Notes under the pieces: model-generated
The model's input: the letters and a program-made list of their open reading frames with translations, nothing else
The model's database searches: none
Told to the model about the DNA's origin: nothing
Translations under genes and position numbers: made by a program
Shown: positions 12,820 to 25,600 of the stretch, one piece after another
How positions within the stretch are numbered: position 1 is the stretch's first letter
How the letters are laid out: every line of letters starts with the position of its first letter
Source of the DNA: Lepidodermella squamata
Lineage: Eukaryota; Gastrotricha
Length of the DNA: 64,000 bases
Assembly (NCBI GenBank): GCA_047495785.1
Contig: JBLDXI010000019.1
Coordinates: 3,410,001 to 3,474,000 of the forward strand
Reading direction: 5' to 3'

Positions 12820-13130
12820 ACAGAAGAGCCGAATTTTACGCTCATCCTGCTCTGCATCTGCCGTGCAGTTGACGAATTCAAAGTTGAACTGCGGCGGTTT
12901 GCACTCGCATTTGCATGTTGAATCCCCAGCAAAATATTGGTTGGCCGGTTAATTTTCAATATTTTTCGGACAGCCATTCTGGTACGCGAAGAATTCACTC
13001 GGGTTGTTCGTAACTGAAGCTCTCTTTAGGGTCGACGTTGTCACGGCATTGAACCCCGAAAAAACACCTGGCGTTGCCTCTCAGACACCCAAATTTCCGA
13101 CTTTGACGAATAGGTGGAGCTAGGTTTTAT
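12820..13130 (-). pseudogene. Decayed copy of the Cys-rich repeat gene
   Basis: Conceptual minus-strand translation gives fragments matching the neighbouring gene at 10877-12493: NVDPKESFSYEQ (compare NDPQSFEEV in the intact gene), then NGCPKNIEN, an in-frame TAA near 12949, then PANQYFAGDSTCKCECK. The Cys spacing of the CPxxQYF...CxCxC unit is kept while the frame is broken by stops and shifts. It lies just upstream of the intact gene in the same orientation, as expected for a dead tandem duplicate. Confidence 0.6.
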
Positions 13131-13791
13131 GTTCATGCTAAGATGGATTTCGGGAGCCTCATTGTGATGAAAGAACTCCACGTCGATCATTACATTTCAG
13201 CCTGTCCAGAAATAGTCAAGCTACAGGCTGCTCAAGAAATACTAGGCAGTTTGAGCACCTGATTTCGAATTTTCTAGCCAGAAAACAGCAGTTATTCAAT
13301 GAACGCGGCGCCAACTATGTTTTTCGGAGAATGCTTAGTTTCAAGAATGAGGCTTTGTGAATCATCATGACGCAAAGGCAGATAGGTACTCTTCGCGAAC
13401 AAAGCTCCATAGGCTGGAACTCGAAAGGAGAAATGTCCACTTAACGCTGCCTCCTGGGTGCTCCTGAAGCGATCAAGCAGAAATTCAACTTCTCCCCAAA
13501 CTTGATATCCAAGCCGGAAAGCTACTACGAATGACCCAAAAAATGCATCCCAGGCTGTTTTCAAAAGTCAGGAAAAGAACCTTACATGATTTTATTGTGT
13601 TTCGAAGTCATAAAATTTAAAAATTTAACATTCCATATTATCAATAATCACTTGACAGCAGTTCTAAGAAAGATGCGATTCATAAATCAGAGTTATTTCG
13701 TATCACATGCACGTTTTGTTATTACATTAAATTCTGTCCAATAAAATTTCAAAATTCGAAATAAAAAAGTCTCTAATATTCACAAAACTTG
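13131..13791. other. Spacer with a weak minus-strand ORF
   Basis: A 90-codon open frame at 13292-13564 (minus) has no recognisable motif, and no splice partner was found. I see nothing else in this stretch. Confidence 0.25.
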
Positions 13792-14536
13792 TTACAAATC
13801 ACTTCGGTCGACGACAATCGCACTTGGCGGCGAGGCGAACATCGTCTCGGCCAAATTCTTCGCCGAGTCGTAACTCTGGTTCGGCAAATCCGGCGACGAA
13901 CCAGCTCGTTGCAGGCTGCTGGCCACGGAGGAAGCGCTCAGCGCGGCCTGGTTAAGCGAAGGCTCACTGACAGCCGGCGCCAGTTGCTGCGGCATCTGAA
14001 GCGTGACGGCAATGTTGTTCGAAATGAACGTATCAGACGTCGACAACAGGGTCAGCGTGTCTGAACTAGCGCGATATGGCTCGAAGTGGTTGGTCATGCT
14101 TGAGTTGCGGCCATTCGTCACGGTTGACGTGGTGCGAGCCGGGTCGAGACTGGTCATCGGTTTCATCGAGCTCGAATCGCTAGGAAAGGAGAGATCGTCG
14201 AAAGTCGACCCGCTCGAGCCACTTCCTGACGAGCTGGTCGAGTCTTTGACGACCAGGTTCTGCGGCAACTCTTCCATTTCGTTCAGGTTCAGCGAGCACT
14301 GCGATAGCGATAGCATGTTCTGCATGGGCTTCGACACAACCGGGTTGCGGCAGCCCTCGGCCAGCGGGCGGGAATCGTCGTCGGTCGTGAAAATCGAGTC
14401 GTTGTTGTTGTTGTGGAAGCGCTGGAAGACATTGCGTGAGACGGAGCGGCGCATTGACGTGAAAGCTGAGCTTCCACTCGTCGCGTCATTGGAGCGAGCG
14501 GCGGTTAGGAAAGCGCCGACACGCTGGCTGATTCCG
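13792..14536 (-). CDS. 3'-terminal exon of an unrecognised Ser-rich protein
   Basis: An open frame of about 248 codons starts after a good acceptor (TGTTTTTTAG at about 14545-14537, phase 2) and ends at the stop at 13792. The GC content and third-position bias match the coding exons of this window and contrast with the AT-rich flanks, which supports real coding. The residues are low-complexity and intracellular in style: MRRSVSRNVFQRF, an Asn run, DSTSSSGSGSSGSTFDD, SSMKPMTSLD. This suggests a phosphorylated cytoplasmic tail or scaffold. I could not find the upstream exons convincingly between 14.6 and 15.5 kb, so the gene is partial here and its function is unknown. Confidence 0.5.
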
Positions 14537-14749
14537 CTAAAAAACAGTAAAAACAAACATATGAAAGCAAAATTCGGAGTCACTACTAGCCTAATTTAGA
14601 GAATTACGATTGCAGAAACCGTAATCTAAAATATGTGACTATTAAAATGCCACCGTTGAAAAGAAGGGAAAATTGGAGCCCCGAACCCCTAATTGTTCCT
14701 TCGACGGAAAATTTTGTCGGCATCTTTCCGCCTAGCCTAATCAAGGAAA

Positions 14750-15490
14750 TTTGGTCTGCTGCTGCAGCCGACTTCAGAAGCAAAGTGTGCACCGTCACGT
14801 AATCGTCATGGCCATTAGCGCCCGAAAGCGTTTTGAGCAGCCAGGCGATCGCCATTCGCTCAACTTTCACGACTTTCACCAAATTTCTCGGTTCGCGTTT
14901 GAAGTGATGGAAGTTAATGGCACTTACTACCCAGGCGAGACTGTTCTCGAACTCGTTGAGAGTCTGCAGCGCCATTTGCGAGAACACAACTGTGACTTCG
15001 ACTTTCGTCGCAACGCTCCATTTAAACGCACCAAATCTAAAGCTGCGGCAATTTTTGCGGTGTTTTTGCGTTTTTTACTAAATGTATTCCCTCTCATGTT
15101 ACGCACATAGGCTATCAACCCGGAGTTATTCGCCCGGGCTACGGATACCACAGCCTGGGTTCGAAATGCATGTCGGCCGAAACCAGACCAGTCGAAGAAT
15201 GGGTCAATGATAAAACATTCATGCCGGGCGACAAGTTCACAGTACGAGACAGCTATTTCGGCCAGTATCTCGTCATAGGTTTGTCTCGCAAAACGCTGTT
15301 GCGAGTGCCAAAGGCACCTGTTGACGCCCTTGTCGGCGTCGGTGGGGTGGGCGAGTTTGACTCGTGTGATGACGCGTCTCACTTCGGTTCTGATGAAGAA
15401 GCAGAGCAAGCGGCAGTCACTGGTTCAAGCGCAGGAAATGTGATCAATGACGATGAGTCGGAATTCAGGTCGTGTACTGCCACTCCTTGA
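14750..15490 (+). CDS. Possible plus-strand gene or relic, unrecognised
   Basis: Two protein-like stretches lie in line on the plus strand. One, about 14895-15045, reads FEVMEVNGTYYPGETVLELVE. The other, about 15108-15490, reads GYQPGVIRPGYGYHSLG and continues to an acidic tail (SDEEAEQAAV, NDDESEFRS) and a stop at 15490. An acceptor-like CGCACATAG precedes the second. YYPGET recalls the N-terminal strand of arrestin-domain proteins, but the rest does not support that family. Antisense frames are also open here, so the strand and the gene itself are uncertain. Confidence 0.25.
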
Positions 15491-15683
15491 AACGGGCGAT
15501 CTTGGAACGCCGTCGACTTCGCTACGTCGCATTTCGCTGCGATGCGCAAAGCCGCTAAGCAAGGTATTTTCTTCTACGTAACCTATCTATCTCCCCCATC
15601 AACGTTTCTCCTTTTACCTGAAATGGGCGCTCCGACTGATGCAAGGTAGGCCTGTCAGTCGGGATTGCTTGGGATAGACCACC

Positions 15684-15953
15684 CTATAGGTTCCTATATG
15701 TACTGCAGAATGCGAGCGATGATTTTCGGTCATGAACCTGATTCACACCGCCAAATATATTTATTTTAACAGCTCTCCTGTTTGTCTCTATTAATGGGTC
15801 AAGGTTGGCTGACTTCGAGCCAATAGGCTTTGTTAAAAGTTGGCTGCCCCTTTCAACAGGCGCGAAACCATCATAAACAAAATTGTCCACCCCACCAGAG
15901 GAATACGTAATCAATGCGAGCAGCGCAATTTTTCCCACTAGTCTTTTTGTCAT
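15684..15953 (-). CDS. Possible small secreted protein (89 aa), hypothetical
   Basis: This single open frame starts with a signal-peptide-like sequence (MTKRLVGKIALLALITYSSGG) and ends in a polar tail. No domain is recognisable. It lies in repeat-rich surroundings and is short, so it could be a chance frame. Confidence 0.2.
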   Translation of the reverse strand: MTKRLVGKIALLALITYSSGGVDNFVYDGFAPVERGSQLLTKPIGSKSANLDPLIETNRRAVKINIFGGVNQVHDRKSSLAFCSTYRNL

Positions 15954-16129
15954 GAGATGCTATCCGTACCTGGGAGCCAAATAAGGGGCCAAAATAGGTT
16001 GCACAAAAGGGGTATGCCTCTACAAAAAATCGAACTCAGAAAAATCGAGAAAAATCGATATTTCCATATCGGGTAATTTTAGTCACATTTTTGTTTGTCG
16101 GAGGAAATAAGACATTGCGTCGGTAAGGC

Positions 16130-16323
16130 GAATAAAAGGGCCAAGTGCGTTTATCAAAATTTTCCAGGAAACGAAAAAAAATAGATTACGCTTCAATAAA
16201 GCAGTATTTTCGGTCGCCTCTATAGACCTAGGGTTAGTTTTCGATGAGGATCACGAATATCAACTCAGATTTCCCTAAAAACACCTGTAACACCTGCTTG
16301 CTGCACTTGGCCCTTTTATTCGC
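16130..16323. repeat. Foldback repeat with 20-bp arms
   Basis: CGAATAAAAGGGCCAAGTGC at 16130-16149 is matched by its exact reverse complement at 16304-16323. A related half-arm (CCCTTTTATTCGCGAT) recurs at 16999-17014. This is probably a small non-autonomous DNA element; no target duplication was recognised. Confidence 0.5.
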
Positions 16324-17330
16324 GATGTTATTCGAAATGCACTTTTTTCGGCAAATGACTGCGTTTCTTCATGGATTTAATAGAAAATGATCAAGAAGCA
16401 TGCCTGTAATAAGATTGAACTTATTCTTGATCGCTATAATCCTTCATTCAATGTAAATGGTTCTTTTAAATTGGCATTGGTTTTAGAGCCTAATCAGCCG
16501 TTCGGTCTCCGATTAAAATGGCTCAAAATCTACCATTTTTCGACATGAAAATTCAGATAATTTGCGAGCAAAACCAAATACCATATTGAGAAACCGAATT
16601 TAACTGAAACAGAACCGAAATTCAAAACTTGGAGTCTTTGAAAAATTCTCGTAAGCAACCATAGAATCCCAATAGAAATCTGAAAACTAAGGTTCGCTGA
16701 AAAGTAGGTCCCTTTTTCATGAGACAAAGAAAGGCTCTAAAAACATTTCTAAAGCTTCTTCTTGGTAATAACTTTTTCCATACCTATTTCAACAAGTTTC
16801 CGATTCAACTAAAAATGAATAAATTTCCAACGGAAATGATTATAAATCTTTGCTAGATTCATAATTCTGACTAACTACTACCTATTTTGTTTTGAACTGG
16901 TCTATGGCGAATTTGAATAAACGGCAAAAGCCATTCGACGCGCCGGGTCTAATATAGGTGATATAGCTAATAAAACGATTTTCGAAAAACATGCTGCTTA
17001 GCCCTTTTATTCGCGATACCGACGATTGGTCGGATAAAAGAAAGACATTGGTCGGGTGAAAAACGGTTTCCCCATTAAAAAATACTTGGAATGGTTTACT
17101 TTTCATAGAGCCATGTGATCGAAAAGAATGTTTTCATGAAATCTTATTCTCAGTAAATTTATTAAATTAATATTTTTCCGGGTGTGATCGAAAGGAAATT
17201 TGCCCCAATTTTTATTAAATTTATCTGATTTTGAGAAAACCTGAAAATTATTGCTGTTGCGTAACAAGTGAAAATATTGCGAAACACAGATGTAGGTGTC
17301 AGGTGTCATTCTTAATTTCATTCTCAATAT

Positions 17331-18579
17331 TCGTCGTTTTTAGACTAGCGGAGGGTTACGGAGGGGTTCGTTAATGCCATCAGTTGCCAGACGCTTTGTT
17401 TTGATTACGCAACTGCGCTCTCGCGAAAAAAGTGAATTTTAATTTTTAATGGGTTTTCAGAGTGAAAATGCCCTGAGAATTTTTTTTTACTGAAAAATGA
17501 GTTGTAGCTAAAGGAAATTAAGTTCAGGTTGGGCCGAAATCAAATTCAGCTACCGCAGCAAATTAATTTTCGTGGCTATGGCACTCAAAATGGAGGCTGG
17601 GCAAAATCATTTTGCTGCATTTCACTGCTGTGAAGAATATTTTGAATGTCGAATGTGACATCAAAATGTGTTGTATTTTATTATTATTTTATTATTTTTT
17701 ATACAACATGTCGTTCTTTAAAGCAAGGACCGCGACGATGTTTTTCATATTTTGTAGAGGTCGAAATGGGGGATGATTAAAAATTAAAAATTATTATAAA
17801 TCTGCTGTTATAGCGTGTAAAATAACCAAAATTACCGAAGCAGGAGTTTTCCGGGTTTTCCCCGTAAATTTTTAATTTCTACGGTAAATCGCGGATATAA
17901 GCTGGAAGATTCTTCCCATAGGTTTGATTTTGAAAAAATTCAGCTAAATTTCCTCCAAAAATTTGTAAAAATCAATAACGATAACTTATGGAACACGCTG
18001 AATTTCTTTCGGCTACTACTCTTATTCGTTAAATCGCGATTAAAAAGGATCAAATATTTTCCTCGATTTTTTTATTCCAAAAATTTGAAAATTTAAAAAA
18101 TGGTTGCGTAAATCATGGGACAAGTTTTATTTGTTGTAGGTCACGACTTTCATTAGAAAAATAGGGCGAAATTCTCAATCCGCGACCATCTAAATGGTGA
18201 ACCGATTTTAAAAAATTATCGACGTTAGGGTTGATAGTCAAATATTCTTTGCTCATCAAATTTCCGATTTGAATATGGCAAAATTAGTAAATTTAATCAG
18301 ATAATCAAATTATTGAAGAAATTCAACGTGCCGAAATATTCCACTAATTGAGGCTACAAGTAAAAATAACTTTCAAGTACCCATAAAGAAGAAATTATAC
18401 TTCTAAAATTAATTTTTGAAATTGCTTTCTTGACGCTTTGGAAAAAAATCGAGATTCAAATTTCCGAAATTCCTCAGTTGCGTAATCGAAATTTGTCTTA
18501 ACAGAGCCTCTAAATAGAGCATAGTAGCCGATGGCGTTAACGAACGCCTCCGTACCCCTCCGTCGTGTAAAAACGACGA
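17331..18579. mobile_element. Non-autonomous DNA transposon, 1.25 kb, long imperfect terminal inverted repeats
   Basis: The left end starts TCGTCGTTTTTAGAC and continues through GGAGGG, GTTCGTTAA and GCCATC. The right end is the reverse complement with few changes (GATGGCGTTAACGAACG through AAAACGACGA). The match is strong for about 50 bp, and the motif GATTACGCAACTG recurs inside both ends, giving arms of about 85-100 bp. The interior is AT-rich and has no transposase. Internal sequence (about 17812-18236) is shared with 20655-20835 and, inverted, with 30840-31100, so the element belongs to a dispersed family. I found no clear target-site duplication and do not assign a superfamily. Confidence 0.7.
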
Positions 18580-18598
18580 TTGAAAAACGAAAGCGACT

Positions 18599-18853
18599 TC
18601 AAGTTCCTTGACGAAACTTGAATTTTTCAGCCTTCTTATTCAACATTTCGAATATAATCGTAGTCACAATTTTCGCTTCGCGTTGATCGGTTGATCGGTT
18701 CGCGATGGGAAACAGAATGATAATAACGAGAAGAAGGGCAAGAGAGAAAGGGGCAAGAATTACACAAGAAATTAGAATTGTAATTCGATATCTTCGTATG
18801 AACCTCATCGTGGCGACTCCGGGAATCCATGTTTGGTGTCCCTCATAACGCAT
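18599..18853 (-). CDS. Possible small single-span membrane protein, hypothetical
   Basis: This open frame of up to 84 aa contains a strongly hydrophobic stretch (ISCVILAPFSLALLLVIIIL) preceded by basic residues (FIRRYR), like a type II signal anchor. The opposite strand is also open over part of the interval (18833-19318). There is no domain, no homologue in the window and no clear splice partner, so the call is weak. Confidence 0.2.
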   Translation of the reverse strand: MRYEGHQTWIPGVATMRFIRRYRITILISCVILAPFSLALLLVIIILFPIANRSTDQREAKIVTTIIFEMLNKKAEKFKFRQGT

Positions 18854-19379
18854 CTGAGTGATCCTTTGAGCGAAGTTCAGCGTCGATCCCAGGCCACGTT
18901 CGAATTGGCATCGAATGTCTTTTTGGTATACTCAAAGGTTGCTTCAGAGTCATTCGCGATGATGACAACAAATTTCGACTCCGCTACACATGTATTCTGT
19001 GTGCCCGTTGCGTGCTTCATAATATTGCAACATCGCGAAACGAGCGTGTTGATGAAAACTGGCTACCTCAAGAGAAAGAAGGCTCACATAGTTTTTCCCA
19101 CTTATCTAGCGCTTAAGGGTAGTGCAGTAGGCTTTTCTCGTCGGGGTCAACTAGTCGAAATTTTCGATGAAATTTTGACGAAATTGATAAAAATCAAGCT
19201 CGACTTCAATAAACTTGATATGAAGACGAACATTACAAGTGCCTGCTCAAACTTAGCGCGGTTCGAAGGAGAAAGTGTCTGGACAGGACTTGGCGATGTT
19301 TGTAGCCCTGTTGCGTAATCGATTTTGGGCAAAAATATATTAATTTTAAGGAATTTCGCCAATCTTAAAGGAATCTTAA

Positions 19380-19620
19380 ATATTAAATAAAAATTTACCG
19401 AAAAACGGTAAAATTTAAATATTTTTTAGCTCAAAACGACAAAATTTATTTAATTTCAGCTTTTTATAAAAACATTTACTTCGATCACATGGCTCATACC
19501 CACACCAATAAATAATGAATAAATAATACCAATAAATAAATAAATATAGTTACAATTATTATTATTATTATATAATAATAGTAAATAACTCATAATTTTG
19601 AGTCTCGGTCTAAACGGGTT
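19380..19620. repeat. AT-rich simple sequence
   Basis: AATAAATA-type runs at 19500-19555 and (ATT)n/(TAA)n at about 19555-19585 lie just downstream of the sushi gene stop. They may include its 3' UTR. Confidence 0.5.
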
Positions 19621-19635
19621 AAATAACAGTGAAGC

Positions 19636-22600
19636 TTACCGTTCGAGTGGATAAATGCCCTGTTGGCTGTTCCAGGACCAGACGGCGAACATGACCGCAC
19701 AAGCCGCCAGCATAGACAGCGCCGAAATAACAGCCGCGCGAATCACGTCGCCCTGGCGATCTTCGGCATGCAGCTGCCGGACTCCGAAAGACACGGCATC
19801 ACCCGCGTCCGGGATTTTCTCACTCTTCATCGCAACATCGGCACTGGCGACGTACTGGTTCACCGGGGTTCGGCGGATTCGCTCGAAAAACGCCCGCTGG
19901 TCGATGTAGCACAGCTCGGCGAGTTCGGGCAGCAGGTGCGTGGTCATGTTCACCGGGCGGCACTCTTCCAGTGTTTCGGGGTTGGCGCGACGTTCGAAAT
20001 CGGACGCCCAACGGTAGCCTCGGCGGCATTGGCACACGCCGTCGCGGCACTCCTGGTCGCGGAAAGAGTGGTAGCACAGGGCATCGGGTCCGCAAGGCTC
20101 GCCGTGTACTGAGTAGCGGAAGTCGGGGTTGGGCGAGACGGGTTTGCAGCGCTGGCCGTCGGCCGATGGTGTCCAGCCGGGGATGCAATCGCACGTTCCA
20201 GCATCTGTGCAGGTCATGACCTAACAGGAAAAATAAAATAAAATAAAGTTAGCTAAAAAGAGAAACGAAAGTAGTTGGATAGCACAAAATCCGTTTTTGA
20301 GCTATCCAATGGCGAAGGTCCAATGAGAATCTACATATCCCTGGCAAATGGTAAAATTCCATATCGGGACGAAATTTTGCTTGGGAATTCTCACAGCCTT
20401 AACCTTCAAGTGTCCAATTATCGTTATCGAAAAAAATGAAAACGATTGGTTAATGCAGGGCATTTAGGTGAAAATCAAATTAAACTCAGGTTAATTTTGG
20501 ACGCAAGCAGAAAAAAAATCTGAAAATCTTTGAAACATTTCGTAAATTTTTCGAATTAAAAGTCAAAGGACGATGCAAACTTATAACTCGAAACGACATT
20601 CTTTGAAACTTATTAGCGTTAAAAATAATCAACTAATTGTGATATAATTTGATATAACCAGGTAAAAACCAGAAATTACTGAACAGGAGATTTCAGGGTT
20701 TTTCCGGTAAATTTTCAATTTCTTCGGTAAATCGTGGATAAAGGATGGAATATTCCGCCAGTGGCCCTAATTTCAAAAATTAGTTCAAATTCCTAAAATA
20801 AATTTCTAAAATTAGAAATGGTTGCGCAATTCATGAGGCGCACTGTACTATAAAATTATTAATTATAAGACTGATTTTAAATATCTGAAAACATAGTTTT
20901 TCCAAAATGTAAAACCCGAAATTTTGGATCGAAGTACTGGTATTCATCTCAAATAATGATAAATTACAGCTAAGAACACGCTCAAAGTAACATACCTGAG
21001 ACTCGCAAGAAACCGATTCATCGCACGGCTCGCCGATACCAGCAGCCGGCAAGCAGCTCATGCCGTCAAAGCGAAGCCAGTAGCCACTCGAGCACATGCA
21101 CACCGAAGTCCTCGCATCGCGAACAACACACTCAGCATTTTTCGGACACGTCGTATCCGGCTCGCAGTGACCGTACGGCCGCGACTGATAATTCAGCACC
21201 TTGACGCTCATCGACGGCAACTTTGCCGCCTTGCGAATCTTGATCGGCGCCAACAGGAACATGGTACCCGGCTGAATCATGCCGTAATCCATCTCCTCCA
21301 ACACGTCGTAGAAATCACCCGGGTGATACGCAAAGTCGTCCGGCTCGGCCTCGGCAATAACAGCCGGTGTCATGATGTCGTAGTGGAAACCGATTACATC
21401 CCCCGCCTCGGCGTAAATCTGCTGTTCGACGCCGATTTCAACGGTCTGGAGGCCGTAGCCGAAGGACGTGACCCGGTTAGACCCGATCAATAGATACATT
21501 TGCTGCGTACCATTTCGCCGCCAGATGTCGAAGTAGACCGACGCGGGTTCATCTACAACGCTGAAAAACGACCACGATTTAACGAAGCCACGGCATTTCA
21601 GAGGTTTTGAGACAAAAATCGACAGGGTGTTCTTTTGGCTCTTGGTGTTGAATTCCTTTTCCGGGATAGCCTTGCCCCAAATGCAGCCGGTTACGCAGAG
21701 TGGAGGTTCAGTCCAGCGGCCTGAGACTCGGCACGTCACGTTCTCCTTGCCGACTAGGAAATACCCGCTGTCGCATTTGTAGGTCCGGGTGGCGCCTTGG
21801 GTGGTCTCGCGGCCCATGAGGGCGCTGTTCGGCACGACGGGCGGGTTGCCGCACGAGACGAGGGCGCGGCGGACGATGGGGTTGACGGCGGGGATGCGCC
21901 AGCGTTTTCGGAGGCCGGCACTGCGCTCGGCGAGCACGATGCGGCCGTTCATTTTGATGAGATCGTTGTGGCCGACATTGAACGCCCAGCCGTCGTACAT
22001 CTGCTCAGCCTAAAATAATAATAAAAAGATGTTATTAATCTGAATTTTTAAAATGTGCAATGTTCGCCGACTTTCAACTTCACTTGAACTTCATACTTTC
22101 GATAAATTTCATGTGTCGTCGGCACGTTAACTTCGAAAACTTGTTTTCGGCGAGGCAAAATGGTTTTCAAAACTTTCCGAAATTAAAAGCTGAACTAATC
22201 AAGCTATTTGCTTGCGACCCTGCATCGCCGATGAGCATTCTGCATGCTTAACCGGTAAGTATATTGCACATTTTTCCCCATATCTCATCGAGATGAAGGC
22301 GCGATGAAAGCACTTGAACTCGCCAAAGCATGCTCAACTCTCGAATGGGCTTCTGTTCTTGACCCGTCGAAATGGTCGAATGTTGAAGAACCTGAGCGAT
22401 CGATCTTCGGGGCTCATCAAGTTCGTAATATTGCTGATAAGCTGCAGCTAAAACCATTAATGCTGATTCTGTAACCGTCAAACCTCATCACCGCTCAAAT
22501 TAAGTTAAACAAATTGATAGAGCTAAGACGATCAACCCCAAGTTTGAGCGTCGACCTAAATACCGTATATATAGCTTCATATACCCGTTATTACCGCCCG

Positions 22601-25600
22601 TCCCGTTTACAACCCCCTTTTAAGGCCTTTGGAAAAATAAGGCCTCATACTCGCAATAGCAACCCGCGATCTAAATTTGAAACAAAACTTTGAAAATCGC
22701 ATTTAAAAATAATTGCGCATGCATTTTTGAAATTCCATTTCTGAGGCGTTTTTATGGGCATATTTAATAGAAAATGGCAAAAAATAGGTGTGTGAGAGAA
22801 TTTAAGCAACGAAAATAGCCAGAGTAGCAATGGTTTTCCTAGCATCCATCAACTTGAAAAATTTTCTAGCTCATTTGAAAAAAACTTGAATTTCAAATTT
22901 TCAAAAATTTGCATAAAATAGGCTGAAAACTCGCTATCGAACGATGAAGTTCTCGGTTTTGATGAAACGTTGTTGACTTTAGTTCAAGAATTGTCAATTT
23001 AATCTAATTTTCTCTCAATTTTAACACTTGAAAACTTGCTTTGAAACAATTAAGCCGCATGCTCGCAATTGTAGCACGCCCCGTTTACAACCCCCTCTTT
23101 CGAAGCTTTGAAATTACAATACCCCTGAAGCTATTACGGAAAATACGGTATGTCATGGACAAATGCAAGCCTTGAATTTGTCGGAATCCACGCTGCTACA
23201 AGCGATTGCTGGTAAAACACGCTGGCTAAGAGCAAGCCAACCGAATGCTAAATGAAATGAAATTGAAAGTCGCAGCGACTCTGATGTCACCGATCAATCA
23301 TCTTGAAGATTTGAAAATCCTGGATTCACTTATCAAACGCTTCCCCAATCTGTGAGTTGTTCTCTGCGGTCTCTTGGCATTCTCAAACCAAATTTTCACT
23401 CACTGATTGATTAATCGAAAATCAAATCAAACGTTAGTCACGAAACGGATTTGTTTCTAGTTCTAATTTCAGTCAACTAATTTCGGACTAGTTAGTTTAA
23501 AATTCAAACTTCAGACTAAAAATTAAAACTAGCTACGCCAGTTAGTTAGAAATGACATAGGAAACCAGATAAATTTGAATTATTTGTTCAATTGAAATAC
23601 GGCCCTTCAGTTTATCATACTACGTACCGCAGCGAGCGTTCCTACCAATCAAAAGCCAGTCAAAAGCCTGAAGAACATATTGGTATCGATCTCAAAATAC
23701 TCGGCTTTGTAAGCTTCTTCTTTCGTTAGAGCTGTTAAAACTTCAACAGCCAGCAGGTATGGATAATGAGCTTTTTCTCTAACTTTTTGAATATGTAGTA
23801 CTTTTGCAGACAGTTTGCACGCAAGCCTCTAGATATCGCAATAGGGTTTTGTCAAACAGAAACTTATCTTTACTAGAGTTCGAATACAGCGCCTCCCCCG
23901 TCATCCCCGTCATGACATTTTCTGTATCAAGGTACGAAATCTATTACGCAATTTTTCCAGTGCTCGCAACTGAAGAAAGCTCAAGTTCTAGATACTCTCA
24001 CATAATTCCCAAGTGGAGCTGTTAACAATGGGACCAATGCAGAGTTGTCCACGGGTCCGAAATAGTGGACCCGACCCGAACCGGACTTAGGAATCCCAAA
24101 CCCGGAACCGATTCGACCCGAACCGGGGTCTAAACTGGGCGCATTTTCCGAGGTTTTTCCTGATCGGAAAAGGACATATTCTAGGTTAAGTTCACCGAAA
24201 AATCGCTAAAATGGTTTTCCTACGATTTTACAGCTAATAAGTGACATTGAACACACTAATTTTTTCGGTATGGTGAGTTTCTAGCTATGTCTAGGTAACA
24301 GGCACCCAGTGACGGGTCCACGGGGCGGACCCGGACCCGAACCGAACCGAACCGAACCGGCTTAGAACCGACCCGTGGACAACTCTGGACCAATGCTCAT
24401 TAAATGACAAAATGACAAAATGAAGATTGGAAAAGTATCAATTTCATGGTTTCATTAGTTTCAGATGGTTAAACTCACCAAGTAAGGCAGCGGTTTGGTT
24501 TCGTCAGCGTGCGGCACAACCACGCGTTCCTGCGGCATGAACGGGTCGTCGTAGTGAATACCGACCAAATAGTCCTGCAGCACCGTGATGCGCTCATCGC
24601 CCGTGACGTAGTACGTCTGCAGACCCGTACCGTTAACCGGAACGCGATTCACCCCAACCAACTCAAAGGCCTTCTCGGAGATGTACCGCCAAACGCCGAA
24701 ATACACAACACCCTGCTGGGCGAGGCTGTAAAACTGCCATTCAGCGATTACGCCAGCGCATGGGAATCGCATATCGCGGAAAATGTTCAAAAAACTCGCA
24801 GCGTTCGCCAGCGATTCGTTGAACAAATTCGGCCCAGTTCGGCAGAGCTCGACCGGCAGACAAACCGGCGGGTTGGTCCACATGTTGGGCGAGCGGCAGA
24901 ACACGTCCTTCGAGCCGTGAATTGCGTAGCCCTTGTTGCATTCGTAGCTCGCAACTGCGCCTTGATTCGTGTCTTTCGCCACGTACTTCGCGTGGGGCAC
25001 TTCGGCGGGGAGACCGCAGCCGGGCAGGGCGTTGGCGTAGGCGATGACTGGGGGTAGGCGGAGGGAGGTTCGCGACAACCGGCGCAGGTCGAGGTAGCCG
25101 TGGTTCGAGGAGGTTTGCTGGTCGAGGGCGGCGTCGTTGAGATCGACGATGAAGGTGTCGCCCAGAAGACGGGCCAATTCACCGGCTGTTCGGGTGTTGA
25201 AAACTGGAACTACAGGAGTAACCTACCAAAACAAAAGAGCATTCAGCTATAAAGGTCCGCAAATAATAAGTGAATGTAAATGAATCTTTTGATTCATAGC
25301 TAACAATGATTCACAGACATAGCAAACCTTGGCCGCCTTCAAGCAGGCCATCGGGGCATTGGTTGGCTTCACTCTTCCCATGAAAGTTATACAACGACAC
25401 GATTCTACGAAAGAAACTCTAAATCGTCCACTTTTCCCCGTAGGAAGTGACGGAATTGAGGAATTGAGAATTCTGATTTGAACAAACAAATTCATCTCTA
25501 TTTTGCCATTCCTATTGGGGAGGCACAGTGGCTCAGTTGGGTCGTTGAGCTACTGTGTATCTGAGGGGATATCGCTCGGGACTGGGTTCAAGTCCTAGTG

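Noticed and set aside
18833-19318. 161-codon plus-strand frame
   Set aside because: The composition is ordinary for AT-rich DNA, there is no motif or splice support, and part of the opposite strand is also open.
19663-20219. Long open frames on the plus strand opposite sushi exon 9
   Set aside because: They are GC-rich antisense shadows of a well-supported EGF/transmembrane exon with good splice sites, and they encode no recognisable domain.
24509-25057. 182-codon plus-strand frame opposite sushi exon 7
   Set aside because: This is an antisense shadow; the minus strand encodes a sushi domain and the recurring module in frame with its neighbours.
25529-25600. Functional tRNA gene
   Set aside because: Pol III boxes are present, but the cloverleaf stems do not close and the element continues into a SINE body and tail.
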